Shown here: one piece after another, positions 1 through 5,824 of the stretch
How the letters are laid out: each line of letters begins with the position of its first letter
Position numbering within the stretch: the first letter of the stretch is position 1
Assembly: GCA_049971355.1 (NCBI GenBank)
Contig: JBMFLE010000028.1
Location: 1-8,878, forward strand
Reading direction: 5' to 3'
DNA length: 8,878 nucleotides
Source of the DNA: JBMFLE01 sp049971355
GTDB lineage: Bacteria; Patescibacteriota; Patescibacteriia; UBA2591; UBA4787
Translations under genes and position numbers: made by a program
The notes under the pieces: generated by a model
The model's input: the letters and a program-made list of their open reading frames with translations, nothing else
Told to the model about the DNA's origin: nothing
The model's database searches: none

Positions 1-115
1 GATTATATTTTTTTGAGATTTCAATTAATTTTTGCCGGGAATTTAAAACTTCAGGGCTACTTAAGTCCTGTTCTAATTTTTCTAATTGTTGCTTTAGTTC
101 TTCAACCTTAGACAT
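1..115 (-). CDS. prfA: Peptide chain release factor 1, N-terminal fragment (cut by window edge)
   Basis: Reading the minus strand from the ATG at 115 gives 38 codons, beginning MSKVEELKQQLEKLEQDL and continuing through SSPEVLNSRQKLIEISKKY before the window ends. This is the N-terminal coiled-coil domain pattern of class I release factors: a leucine-heptad helix, then a 'SPEV' turn, then a helix ending in an 'L/I-S-K-x-Y' motif. That pattern fits RF1, which recognises UAA and UAG, better than RF2, whose equivalent segment usually begins with a tryptophan-containing turn. The catalytic GGQ and codon-recognition motifs lie outside the window, so the RF1/RF2 choice is an inference. It lies 87 bases downstream of rpmE in the same direction, an order often seen in bacteria. 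Confidence 0.75.
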   Translation of the reverse strand, partial: MSKVEELKQQLEKLEQDLSSPEVLNSRQKLIEISKKYN

Positions 116-124
116 AATTAAACA

Positions 125-153
125 ATTTTATTCGTCAAGGTGAGTCTCGGCAA
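125..153 (-). promoter_or_regulatory. Possible promoter of prfA, nearly leaderless
   Basis: On the minus strand TTGCCG (153-148) is followed after 17 bases by TAAAAT (130-125). These match the sigma-70 consensus at 4/6 and 5/6 positions with ideal spacing. The expected start of transcription falls only about 3 bases before the prfA ATG at 115, so the mRNA would have almost no leader. In an AT-rich spacer such matches occur by chance, so this is a moderate call. Confidence 0.35.
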
Positions 154-202
154 ATGTTTAAAAATTGAAAATTATTTGTCGCTCCCTTCGAGTAATTGCT
201 GA

Positions 203-457
203 CTATTTTCTTTTTGGTTTTGCTTTTCTCGGTTTTGCTTTTTTTACTATTTTCTCTCTTTTTGCTATCAGTTTTTGGTATCTTTCTAATCTACCACTTG
301 TATCAACTAATTTTTGTTTGCCAGTATAGAAAGGATGGCATTTAGAACAAATTTCTACATGCATTTCTGGAACGGTTGAGCCAACAGTCATTACATTGCC
401 GCAAGCACAAATAATTTTTGCCTTTGGGTAATATTGTGGATGAATTTCTTTTTTCAT
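203..457 (-). CDS. rpmE: 50S ribosomal protein L31 (zinc-binding type)
   Basis: The protein has 84 residues starting MKKEIHPQYY, the typical opening of L31. It keeps all four zinc-ligand cysteines of the C+ form: C17 and C19 in 'ICACGN', then C37 and C40 in 'ICSKCHPFYTGKQK'. The reading frame is open up to an ATG at 502, but those 15 extra codons are translated ATTCGCA repeat and resemble no L31, so the start at 457 is preferred. The C-terminus is longer than in common L31 proteins (about 66-70 residues) and ends in a lysine/arginine/proline-rich tail (KKAKPRKAKPKRK), presumably contacting rRNA. L31 bridges the large and small subunit heads. The gene diverges from rpsB and precedes prfA. The stop is TAG. 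Confidence 0.93.
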   Translation of the reverse strand: MKKEIHPQYYPKAKIICACGNVMTVGSTVPEMHVEICSKCHPFYTGKQKLVDTSGRLERYQKLIAKREKIVKKAKPRKAKPKRK

Positions 458-478
458 AATAAATACGATACTAAAATT

Positions 479-550
479 ATTCGCAATTCGCATCATTCGC
501 ATAAAATTCGCATATTCGCATCATACTTAGCACATTCGCATCATATTTAG
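479..550. repeat. ATTCGCA repeat cluster in the rpmE-rpsB spacer
   Basis: Six copies of ATTCGCA lie at 479-485, 486-492, 495-501, 506-512, 514-520 and 534-540. The last part is a 20-base tandem pair, 511-530 and 531-550, identical at 18 of 20 positions. The half-unit pair TTCGCATATTCGCA at 507-520 has the same layout as the TTCGTATATTCGTA pairs found in later spacers, with T changed to C in both halves. The cluster fills the upstream side of rpmE and lies before the likely rpsB promoter. Confidence 0.85.
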
Positions 551-569
551 TATAGCATAATTTAAATCT

Positions 570-608
570 TTGACAAGCCCTTGCCTGATTTTTATTTAGT
601 GTTATTAT
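570..608 (+). promoter_or_regulatory. Likely promoter region of rpsB-tsf
   Basis: A perfect -35 box TTGACA lies at 570-575, but the hexamer 17 bases downstream (TATTTA, 593-598) is a poor -10 box. A second pairing is TTGCCT (581-586) with TATTAT (603-608) at 16-base spacing, matching 4/6 and 5/6 positions. Either would give a leader of roughly 45-55 bases before the rpsB ATG at 660. It is the only good promoter-like sequence in this spacer for the plus strand. Confidence 0.45.
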
Positions 609-659
609 TTATCTTAGATTATTCGTCATTCGTTAATAATTTGTAAAAGCAAAGTAATT

Positions 660-1403
660 ATGGTAAAGATACCTTCGATAGATGATTTATCAAAAGCAGT
701 TGTTCATTTTGGCCACCGGGCGACTAAAAGACATCCAAAGATGGCCCCCTATATTCAGACAGTTAAGAATACCATCCATCTTATTAATTTAGAAAAGACG
801 CGCCAAAAATTAACGGAAGCTTTGAATTTTATTAGTGATCTCAGCACTAAGGATGGAATTATTATTTTTGTTGGAACCAAACCAACAGCCAAAAATATTA
901 TTAAGAAATATGCTGAAATGGTTGAGATGCCTTATGTAAATGAACGTTGGCTGGGAGGAACATTAACGAATTTTCAGACTATTTCGGCTTTGATTGAAAA
1001 ATTTAAAAGAATGCTTAAAGAAAGAGAAGGGGGCGAATGGCAAAAATATACTAAAAAAGAAAGGTTAGATTTAGAAAGAGAATTAAACCGTTTAGAAAAA
1101 ATGGTTGGTGGAATTAGGAACTTAAATCGTCTTCCCGATGCACTTTATATTGTTGATATAATCACGGAAGCAACAGCAGTCAGGGAGGCAAAAAGAAAGA
1201 AACTGCCAGTGATAGCAATTGTTGATACAAATGCTAATCCTGAAGATGTTACTTATCCAATTCCAGCCAATGATGACGCGTCAAAATCTATTGAATTGAT
1301 TACTAGTTTAGTTACTGAAGCGATTAAAGAAGGACGAGAAAAAAGAAAAAAAGAAAGTGAAAAGGTTGAGGAAAAGGAAGATTTGGCGAATAAGAAATCT
1401 TAA
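660..1403 (+). CDS. rpsB: 30S ribosomal protein S2
   Basis: The 247-residue protein matches S2 along its length. The N-terminal segment 'AVVHFGHRATKRHPKMAPYI' (residues 13-32) corresponds to the family's 'GAHFGHQ...NPKM' motif. 'FVGTKPTAKNIIKKYA' (70-85) and 'NERWLGGTLTN' (94-104) are the S2 core signature. A charged coiled-coil protrusion follows at about 112-150, then the Rossmann-like half with 'PDALYIVDI' and 'PVIAIVDTNANPEDVTYPIPANDDA'. S2 joins the small subunit late and helps bind S1 at the mRNA exit side. The C-terminal 30 residues are a lysine/glutamate-rich tail of low complexity. The ATG has no Shine-Dalgarno sequence upstream. It is followed 18 bases later by tsf, the standard rpsB-tsf pair. 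Confidence 0.97.
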   Translation: MVKIPSIDDLSKAVVHFGHRATKRHPKMAPYIQTVKNTIHLINLEKTRQKLTEALNFISDLSTKDGIIIFVGTKPTAKNIIKKYAEMVEMPYVNERWLGGTLTNFQTISALIEKFKRMLKEREGGEWQKYTKKERLDLERELNRLEKMVGGIRNLNRLPDALYIVDIITEATAVREAKRKKLPVIAIVDTNANPEDVTYPIPANDDASKSIELITSLVTEAIKEGREKRKKESEKVEEKEDLANKKS

Positions 1404-1421
1404 CGAGTAAAATTAATTTAT

Positions 1422-2000
1422 ATGATTGACCAAATTAAACAACTTCGCGAAAAAACAGGAGCCGGAATTTTAGATTGTCAAAAAGCGCTTAAAGAAGCTA
1501 ATGGTAATTTTGATAAAGCAGTTGAAATTTTACGGAAAAGGGGACAAAAAATTGCCCTAAATAAACAGGAGAGGACAATGAGAGAAGGAGTGATTGATGC
1601 TTATATTCACTCTAATAAAAAAATTGGGGTTTTGATTGAAGTTACCTGCGAAACAGATTTTGTTGCCCGGAATCAAGAATTCCGTGAATTTGTTCACGAT
1701 TTAGCTATGCAAATAGCCGCAACTAATCCCCAATGGATTGTTCCTAAAGATGTTCCTTCTGAAATTATTGAAAAAGAAAAAGAAATTTATCGTCAGGAAA
1801 TAAAGGATGAGAAGAAACCAGCCGAGATTATTGAAAAAATTATTGATGGTAAATTACAAAAATTTTATACTGAAAACTGTCTTTTAAAACAACCTTTTAT
1901 TAAAAATGACAAAATCACAATTGAAGATTTACTTAAAGAAAAAGTTGCCAAGATGGGGGAGAATATCAAAATTCAAAGATTTATCCGTTTTGCTTTATAA
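1422..2000 (+). CDS. tsf: Elongation factor Ts (short form)
   Basis: EF-Ts exchanges GDP on EF-Tu for GTP. Residues 1-40 form the UBA-like N-terminal domain with 'LREKTGAGILDCQKAL' (residues 8-23). The core carries the invariant 'TDFVARN' (78-84), whose Asp-Phe pair enters EF-Tu near the nucleotide Mg2+ site. 'IIDGKLQKFYTENCLLKQPF' (140-159) is the second family signature, and the protein ends 'ENIKIQRFIRFAL'. At 192 residues it is the short form, like that of Thermus (about 196), with the second core subdomain shortened compared with E. coli (283). It lies 18 bases after rpsB and 11 bases before the next gene, so co-transcription is likely. No Shine-Dalgarno sequence is visible before the ATG. 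Confidence 0.96.
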   Translation: MIDQIKQLREKTGAGILDCQKALKEANGNFDKAVEILRKRGQKIALNKQERTMREGVIDAYIHSNKKIGVLIEVTCETDFVARNQEFREFVHDLAMQIAATNPQWIVPKDVPSEIIEKEKEIYRQEIKDEKKPAEIIEKIIDGKLQKFYTENCLLKQPFIKNDKITIEDLLKEKVAKMGENIKIQRFIRFAL

Positions 2001-2011
2001 ATTCGTATAAT

Positions 2012-2857
2012 ATGGTAGTGATAACTTGTCAAATTGCTTCCTGGGATAAACCAATTGAGGTAGATAGATTAGCTGGAGGTAAATCATTAAAATTAGACGA
2101 ATTCAAAATCGGAGATCTGGTTATTATTAAGACAGAACAAGGAACTGATTTGGCACGAATTATTGAAATTGAAGACCGTTTAGCTGAAATATCTGATTTT
2201 AAAAAACCAGAACCAAGTCAGGTTAACTTACATATTTTAATTCGCAAAGCAACAGAAGCTGATTTAGAGAAAATGAATAAAAAGAATGAGACAAGGTTTC
2301 GGGTTATGAAAGAATGTGATGAGTTGATAAGAAAACATAAATTGCCAATGAAGTTAGTTGATGTTATTTTTCATTTTGACGGTGGCAGAATCACCCTTGC
2401 CTTTACTGCTAACACTAAAATTGACTTTCGGAATTTAGTTAAAGATTTATCTCAGAAATTTCATAAATCAATTAAACTTTATCAAATCGGCGTTAGACAA
2501 GAAGTGGAATTAGTGGGCGATATTGGTCCTTGTGGTCAACCATTATGTTGTCGTAATTTTCTCAAAAAGTTGGGTAATGTAACAACTGAGTTAATATTTG
2601 ATCAACAGGTTGCTCATCGCGGAATTGATAGACTTGCTGGCGTCTGTGGCCGCTTAAAATGTTGCCTTCTTTATGAAGAGGAGATTTATAAAGAGTTAGC
2701 TAAAAATCTGCCGGCTATTGGTAGTCAAGTAAAAACGAGTCGAGGTGAGGGCAGGGTTGTTGATCAGCATATTTTAAAACAGACATTAATGGTTGAAATT
2801 GATAAGGAGACAATTATCGAAGTGCCAGTTGAAGAAATTTTAACTTCAAAATCTTAA
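2012..2857 (+). CDS. RicT/YaaT-like PSP1-domain protein with cysteine clusters
   Basis: The 281-residue protein carries the PSP1 C-terminal domain. Its hallmark is two cysteine groups: 'GDIGPCGQPLCC' (C174, C179, C180) and 'GVCGRLKCCLLYE' (C212, C217, C218). They match the iron-sulfur ligating motifs known from Bacillus RicT (YaaT). That protein, with RicA and RicF, binds [4Fe-4S] clusters and directs RNase Y processing of mRNAs. The N-terminal half (about 1-70) has the small beta-rich fold with 'FKIGDLVIIKTEQGTDLARI', typical of PSP1 proteins, then a helical linker and a ferredoxin-like segment 'KLVDVIFHFDGGRITLAFTA'. It lies between tsf and a DJ-1-like gene with short gaps, suggesting one operon. 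Family assignment is firm; the RNase Y role is borrowed from Bacillus and uncertain here because no partner is in the window. Confidence 0.9.
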   Translation: MVVITCQIASWDKPIEVDRLAGGKSLKLDEFKIGDLVIIKTEQGTDLARIIEIEDRLAEISDFKKPEPSQVNLHILIRKATEADLEKMNKKNETRFRVMKECDELIRKHKLPMKLVDVIFHFDGGRITLAFTANTKIDFRNLVKDLSQKFHKSIKLYQIGVRQEVELVGDIGPCGQPLCCRNFLKKLGNVTTELIFDQQVAHRGIDRLAGVCGRLKCCLLYEEEIYKELAKNLPAIGSQVKTSRGEGRVVDQHILKQTLMVEIDKETIIEVPVEEILTSKS

Positions 2858-2862
2858 AATTT

Positions 2863-3489
2863 ATGCGTTTTGTTATTTTATTAATTTTATTATCTAGCCT
2901 ATCTTTAATAGGAGCGGCTTGTCTAAAAAAAGAGGCACCAATTATGAAGCCTGAAGAAAAAATATTAGACAAACAAGTTCTTATTGTTATTGCCTTTCAG
3001 GGTTTTCAGGATTTAGAGTATAGTAAAACTCGAGAGATTTTAGAAAAAGCCGGCGCAAAAGTAGTTGTGGCTAGCTCATCACTTGGCAAGGCAAGTGGTA
3101 AATTTGGTGCTCAAACTAAGGTTGAAGTATTGATTAATGAAATTAAGATTGATGATTATGAGGCGATAATATTTATCGGCGGCCCCGGAGCTGTTGAATA
3201 TATAGAGAATCAGGCAGCTCACCGCTTGGCGAAAGAGGCGATTAAAGCGGATAAAGTTGTGGCAGCAATTTGTATTGCTCCAGCGATTTTGGCTAAAGCC
3301 GGAGTTTTATCAGGTAAAAAAGCCACTGTTTGGTCATCAATTTTTGATCAGGAGCCAATTAAAATTCTTCAAGAAAATGGCGCTCAATATCTCGATCAGG
3401 ATGTGGTCGTGGATGGCAAAATTATTACTGCCAATGGTCCGAATGCGGCCGAGAAGTTTGGTCAAGCAATAGTAGAACAACTTAGATAA
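2863..3489 (+). CDS. DJ-1/PfpI-family protein with a lipoprotein-type signal peptide
   Basis: Residues 1-19 form a short, very hydrophobic segment (MRFVILLILLSSLSLIGAA) followed by C20, a plausible though not ideal lipobox (G-A-A-C), and a charged linker. If this is used, the protein is exported and lipid-anchored. The rest is a complete DJ-1/PfpI domain: E52 in 'FQDLEYSKTREIL' matches the conserved acidic residue near the nucleophile, 'IFIGGPGA' (103-110) is the family glycine loop, and C137 in 'VAAICIAPAILAKAGVL' is the nucleophile-elbow cysteine. No His follows the Cys directly, so it resembles the DJ-1 / general-stress branch more than PfpI proteases. Possible activities include chaperone, deglycase-like or hydrolase roles; the sequence does not decide. 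It starts 5 bases after the RicT-like stop codon. Confidence 0.85.
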   Translation: MRFVILLILLSSLSLIGAACLKKEAPIMKPEEKILDKQVLIVIAFQGFQDLEYSKTREILEKAGAKVVVASSSLGKASGKFGAQTKVEVLINEIKIDDYEAIIFIGGPGAVEYIENQAAHRLAKEAIKADKVVAAICIAPAILAKAGVLSGKKATVWSSIFDQEPIKILQENGAQYLDQDVVVDGKIITANGPNAAEKFGQAIVEQLR

Positions 3490-3514
3490 AAAGTTATTTG
3501 ATTGACTTACTACA

Positions 3515-3525
3515 GTGACAGTCAC
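3515..3525. repeat. Small perfect palindrome GTGACAGTCAC
   Basis: GTGAC-A-GTCAC is an 11-base perfect inverted repeat in the DJ-1-like / murB spacer. A second 6-bp inverted repeat, GATAAT/ATTATC (3541-3546 and 3553-3558), follows. They could be operator half-sites or a weak hairpin. There is no T-run or GC-rich stem to make a convincing terminator. Confidence 0.4.
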
Positions 3526-3594
3526 CGAAAACAGGTCCCAGATAATCCTTTAATTATCGAGCTTTTAAGTCGAAATTTTTAATTTAGTCCGAAT

Positions 3595-3624
3595 TTGATT
3601 TTAAAATTGAAAAAATAGTAAAAT
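3595..3624 (+). promoter_or_regulatory. Likely leaderless promoter of murB
   Basis: TTGATT (3595-3600, 4/6 matches to the -35 consensus) and TAAAAT (3619-3624, 5/6 matches to the -10 consensus) are separated by 18 bases. The ATG of murB begins at 3631, just 7 bases after the -10 box, exactly where transcription should begin. The expected mRNA would start at or next to its AUG. The gap since the previous gene (141 bases) supports a separate promoter. Confidence 0.5.
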
Positions 3625-3630
3625 AGAAAC

Positions 3631-4563
3631 ATGTCCAATTTAAAAATTTTAGAAAACGTTATTTTGGTGCCCTATACGACCCTTAAAATTGGAGGACCAG
3701 CCAAATATTTTTTTGAGGCTAAATCAAAAAATGATATCATTGATGCTATCAGATGGGCGAAAGAAAAGAGTGTGAATTATTTTATTTTGGGCGGCGGAAG
3801 TAATATATTAATTTCGGATGCAGGATTTAATGGGTTGGTGATTAAAATTCAAGATTCAAGATTTAAAATTCAAGATTCCAAAATTGTCGTTGGGGCAGGA
3901 CTCGATTTGGCAAGGTTGGTCCAAATAGCAACAGAGAATAGTTTAACTGGACTGGAGTGGGCAGCTGGGATTCCAGGAACTGTTGGCGGAGCTATACGCG
4001 GAAATGCTGGAGCTATGGGTCAGTCGATGAGTGAAATTATAAAACAGGTGGACGTTTTAGTTGATAATGAGAAAATTGAACAGTGGGACAATAAGCAGTG
4101 CCAGTTTGGTTACCGAGATAGTGTCTTTAAGCAAAACCCAAATTTGATAATTTTATCGGCAGAAATTCAATTAGAGAAGGGGGATAAGCAAGAAATTCAA
4201 AAAAAGATAGAGAAATATTTGGAAAAAAGAAAAAGCCAACCGATAGAGCCAAGCGCTGGTTGCGTTTTCAAGAATATTGAAGTCGATAAATTATCTGATT
4301 ATCCAAAACTTTGTCAGAAGTATCCGGAAATTAAAGGTGCGGTTAAAAACGAAAAATTGTCGGCTGGTTGGCTAATTGAACAATGTGATTTAAAGGGTAA
4401 ACAAATTGGACAAGCTAAAATTAGTGAGAAACACGCCAATTTTATAGTTAATTTAGGCGGAGCAAAAGCAGAAGATGTTTTGATTTTGATTAGTTTAATC
4501 AAACAGAGAGTTAGAAATAAATTTGGTATTCAGCTTCAGGAGGAAATAGAAATTGCTCAATAA
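3631..4563 (+). CDS. murB: UDP-N-acetylenolpyruvoylglucosamine reductase
   Basis: MurB is the FAD enzyme that reduces UDP-GlcNAc-enolpyruvate to UDP-MurNAc in the cytoplasm, the second committed step of peptidoglycan synthesis. FAD-binding motifs are 'NYFILGGGSNILISDAGFNGLVI' (split across residues 49-71) and 'GLEWAAGIPGTVGGAIRGNAGAMG' (107-130). 'FGYRDSVF' (159-166) carries the substrate-binding Tyr-Arg pair. 'PSAGCVFKN' (207-215) places Cys211 at the proton-donor position, which is Ser or Cys in MurB families. 'SEKHANFIVN' and the final acidic E305 complete the active site. Length, 310 residues, is normal. Two oddities stand out: an in-frame KIQDSRF/KIQDSK repeat at residues 72-84, and about 20 extra residues between VFKN and 'AGWLIE'. 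It stands alone between two sizeable spacers. Confidence 0.96.
   Translation: MSNLKILENVILVPYTTLKIGGPAKYFFEAKSKNDIIDAIRWAKEKSVNYFILGGGSNILISDAGFNGLVIKIQDSRFKIQDSKIVVGAGLDLARLVQIATENSLTGLEWAAGIPGTVGGAIRGNAGAMGQSMSEIIKQVDVLVDNEKIEQWDNKQCQFGYRDSVFKQNPNLIILSAEIQLEKGDKQEIQKKIEKYLEKRKSQPIEPSAGCVFKNIEVDKLSDYPKLCQKYPEIKGAVKNEKLSAGWLIEQCDLKGKQIGQAKISEKHANFIVNLGGAKAEDVLILISLIKQRVRNKFGIQLQEEIEIAQ
3842..3883 (+). repeat. 21-base tandem repeat inside murB
   Basis: TTAAAATTCAAGATTC occurs at 3842-3857 and again at 3863-3878, exactly 21 bases (7 codons) apart, giving KIQDSRF-KIQDSK in the protein. It falls between the GLVIKI strand and the 'VVGAGLDLARL' strand of the FAD domain, a position where other MurB proteins have a variable hairpin. 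The period being a multiple of three keeps the frame. Confidence 0.85.
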
Positions 4564-4579
4564 ATTCCCCTTCTAGAGG

Positions 4580-4848
4580 TAGGCTACGAACAAATAGGCT
4601 ACGAAATACGAAAGTGTACGAATATACGAAATGCCAAATGTCAAATGTCAAAAAGGAATTATTAGACATTTAACATTGGAACTTTGACATTTCATTAGAC
4701 ATTGGAGATCAGGGTTTAGAAATTACACAAATGGTGTCCCATTTTTTGGGTTCATACCCCTGATATCTATTCGTATATTCGTAAATTTTTCGTATTTAGT
4801 AGCCACACGTAATTTTCGTATATTCGTATTTTTTAGTATTTAGTAGCC
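4580..4848. repeat. Large imperfect palindrome with duplicated right arm
   Basis: A left arm (4597-4630) begins GGCTACGAAATACGAAA and ends TACGAATATACGAA. Its near-exact reverse complement lies at 4770-4804, with about 30 of 34 positions pairing by eye. A second right arm, 4815-4848, 45 bases further on, also pairs at about 29 of 34 positions. The left side has an extra partial copy: TAGGCTACGAA occurs at 4580-4590 and 4595-4605. Between the arms lie a 10-bp inverted repeat, AAATGTCAAA (4643-4652) with TTTGACATTT (4683-4692); a direct repeat ATTAGACATT (4661-4670, 4694-4703); and a compact branched fold at 4708-4764. It may be a small non-autonomous mobile repeat (MITE-like), a structured RNA or both. 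Confidence 0.8.
4708..4764 (+). other. Possible three-stem RNA fold inside the palindrome
   Basis: ATCAGGG (4708-4714) pairs with CCCTGAT (4758-4764). Within it, ACAC (4725-4728) pairs with GTGT (4734-4737), and CCCA (4738-4741) pairs with TGGG (4747-4750) around a TTTTT loop. The two inner stems abut, as stacked helices do in three-way junctions. The inner stems are only 4 bp, so chance pairing is possible. Confidence 0.3.
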
Positions 4849-4864
4849 ATATGTAATTATTGGT

Positions 4865-5527
4865 ATGTTGGATCAATTTTTGAGGACAAAAGTAACATCC
4901 AACAATACTCGATTTTTGGTCACTATTTTTTTCTTAGCTTTAATAATTTTAATCCTGATTATTTTAATAGAGATTATACCTTCAGCTGAAATTGTTCTTC
5001 AGGTTAATCGCGAGCCGTATATTGGAGAGTTTCGTATAAAGATAGATAAAACAGTTAAAAAAATTTTTTATAATTTAGATATAATACCTGCTTCAATTTT
5101 TAATCTAAGCCAAATTAATCGAGATCAATATATATTAATTAATGAATTAACAGACAGGCGGGAAAATTTAGCTTTAGTTTTTAAATATAATGATTTAAAT
5201 GATCTCTTAAATCAAGGGTTAGGTCATCAAGCGTCGATTCCAAAAATAGTTATTGGGAATATTCAAATAGTCAATTATGAAGTTGAAAAATTTGACTTAT
5301 CAAATGGTCAGGCCTTAATAAAGTTATTGATTAAGACCGAGGTTATTCCGAATTTTAATTTACAATTTTTAAAAGAAAAATTGGCAAATAAATCAAAATT
5401 GACAGCGATAAATTATTTGAAAACAATGCCTAATGTACAAGATGTTAAGATAAATTGTTGGCCTGGTTTTTTAAACAAACTTCCATCAGCAAACTGGCGA
5501 ATTAAAATTAAAGTAGTGCCATTATAA
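4865..5527 (+). CDS. Single-pass membrane-anchored protein of uncertain family
   Basis: The 220-residue protein has a short basic N-terminus, one transmembrane helix at about residues 17-38 (FLVTIFFLALIILILIILIE), and a C-terminal domain expected outside the membrane, rich in beta-type alternation ('AEIVLQVNREPYIGEFRIKI', 'IPKIVIGNIQIVNYEVEKF'). The last 48 residues read like the closing module of membrane proteins that CPR genomes often label 'baseplate J-like': a K/G-S-x4-A-x2-YL-x3-P helix, then 'NVQDVKINCWPGFLNKLP' and a final strand 'WRIKIKVVP'. That resemblance is from memory and moderate. Such proteins are usually much longer, so this may be a short variant missing its middle. I assign no function. 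It lies between the palindromic element and the infA promoter. Confidence 0.7.
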   Translation: MLDQFLRTKVTSNNTRFLVTIFFLALIILILIILIEIIPSAEIVLQVNREPYIGEFRIKIDKTVKKIFYNLDIIPASIFNLSQINRDQYILINELTDRRENLALVFKYNDLNDLLNQGLGHQASIPKIVIGNIQIVNYEVEKFDLSNGQALIKLLIKTEVIPNFNLQFLKEKLANKSKLTAINYLKTMPNVQDVKINCWPGFLNKLPSANWRIKIKVVPL

Positions 5528-5542
5528 TTTGTTATCAGGGGA

Positions 5543-5570
5543 TTGACAGATTTTTAATTTAATTTATAAT
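5543..5570 (+). promoter_or_regulatory. Consensus sigma-70 promoter for infA and the ribosomal cluster
   Basis: A perfect -35 box TTGACA (5543-5548) and a perfect -10 box TATAAT (5565-5570) are separated by 16 bases. This is the best promoter in the window and lies 16 bases after the preceding stop codon. Transcription should start near 5577, leaving a leader of only about 13 bases before the infA ATG at 5590. It probably drives the genes from infA onwards. Confidence 0.8.
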
Positions 5571-5589
5571 ATTTCTTACTTTTTGGATT

Positions 5590-5808
5590 ATGGTAAAAAG
5601 TAAGGATTTTTTAGAGGTTGATGGTGTAGTCGAAGAATTACTTCCGTCAACTACCTTCCGCGTTAGGTTAGACGATGGTCGCTTAATTTTTGCCTATCTT
5701 TCCGGCAGGCTTAGACTTAATAAGATTCGAATTTTACCTGGCGATAGGGTAAGAGTTGAAATAAGTCTTTATGATTTAACTAAAGGGAGAATTACTTATC
5801 GATATTAA
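5590..5808 (+). CDS. infA: Translation initiation factor IF-1
   Basis: At 72 residues it has the exact usual length of IF-1, a single OB-fold protein that binds the ribosomal A site during initiation. Family motifs run in order: 'VDGVVEELLPSTTFRVRLDDG' (split across residues 10-30), 'AYLSGRLRLNKIRILPGDRVRVE' (35-57) and the closing 'YDLTKGRITYRY' (61-72), which contains the basic residues that contact 16S rRNA helix 44. In many bacteria infA follows secY, adk and map. Here those genes are absent and a membrane protein precedes it, with a strong promoter between. rpmJ follows after 115 bases. No Shine-Dalgarno sequence is present in its very short leader. Confidence 0.97.
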   Translation: MVKSKDFLEVDGVVEELLPSTTFRVRLDDGRLIFAYLSGRLRLNKIRILPGDRVRVEISLYDLTKGRITYRY

Positions 5809-5824
5809 GTTAACGCCAAATAAA

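Larger units (their letters stand above)
4564..4864. other. 301-base gene-free stretch holding a palindromic element
   Basis: No convincing coding sequence is present on either strand. The space is occupied mostly by the branched inverted repeat described at 4580-4848. What remains is a short AT-rich approach to the next start codon (4849-4864). No clear promoter hexamers for the downstream gene stand out. Confidence 0.75.

Noticed and set aside
458..502. Upstream extension of rpmE to the ATG at 502
   Set aside because: The 15 added residues are translated ATTCGCA repeat; the conserved L31 start MKKEIHP lies at 457.
479..550. CRISPR-like array
   Set aside because: Units are 7-20 bases with spacers of zero to a dozen bases, no constant spacer length and no cas genes nearby.
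2006..2011. TATAAT just before the RicT-like ATG as a -10 box
   Set aside because: It abuts the ATG, so transcription would start inside the gene, and there is no matching -35 hexamer.
3257..3525. Overlapping open frames on both strands inside the DJ-1-like gene
   Set aside because: They are out-of-frame shadows with no recognisable motifs; the DJ-1 frame has all family residues.
4314..4502. Minus-strand open frame inside murB
   Set aside because: Shadow of conserved MurB C-terminal coding sequence; no own signature.
4738..4750. Terminator after murB (CCCATTTTTTGGG)
   Set aside because: The stem is only 3-4 bp with the T-run in the loop rather than after it.
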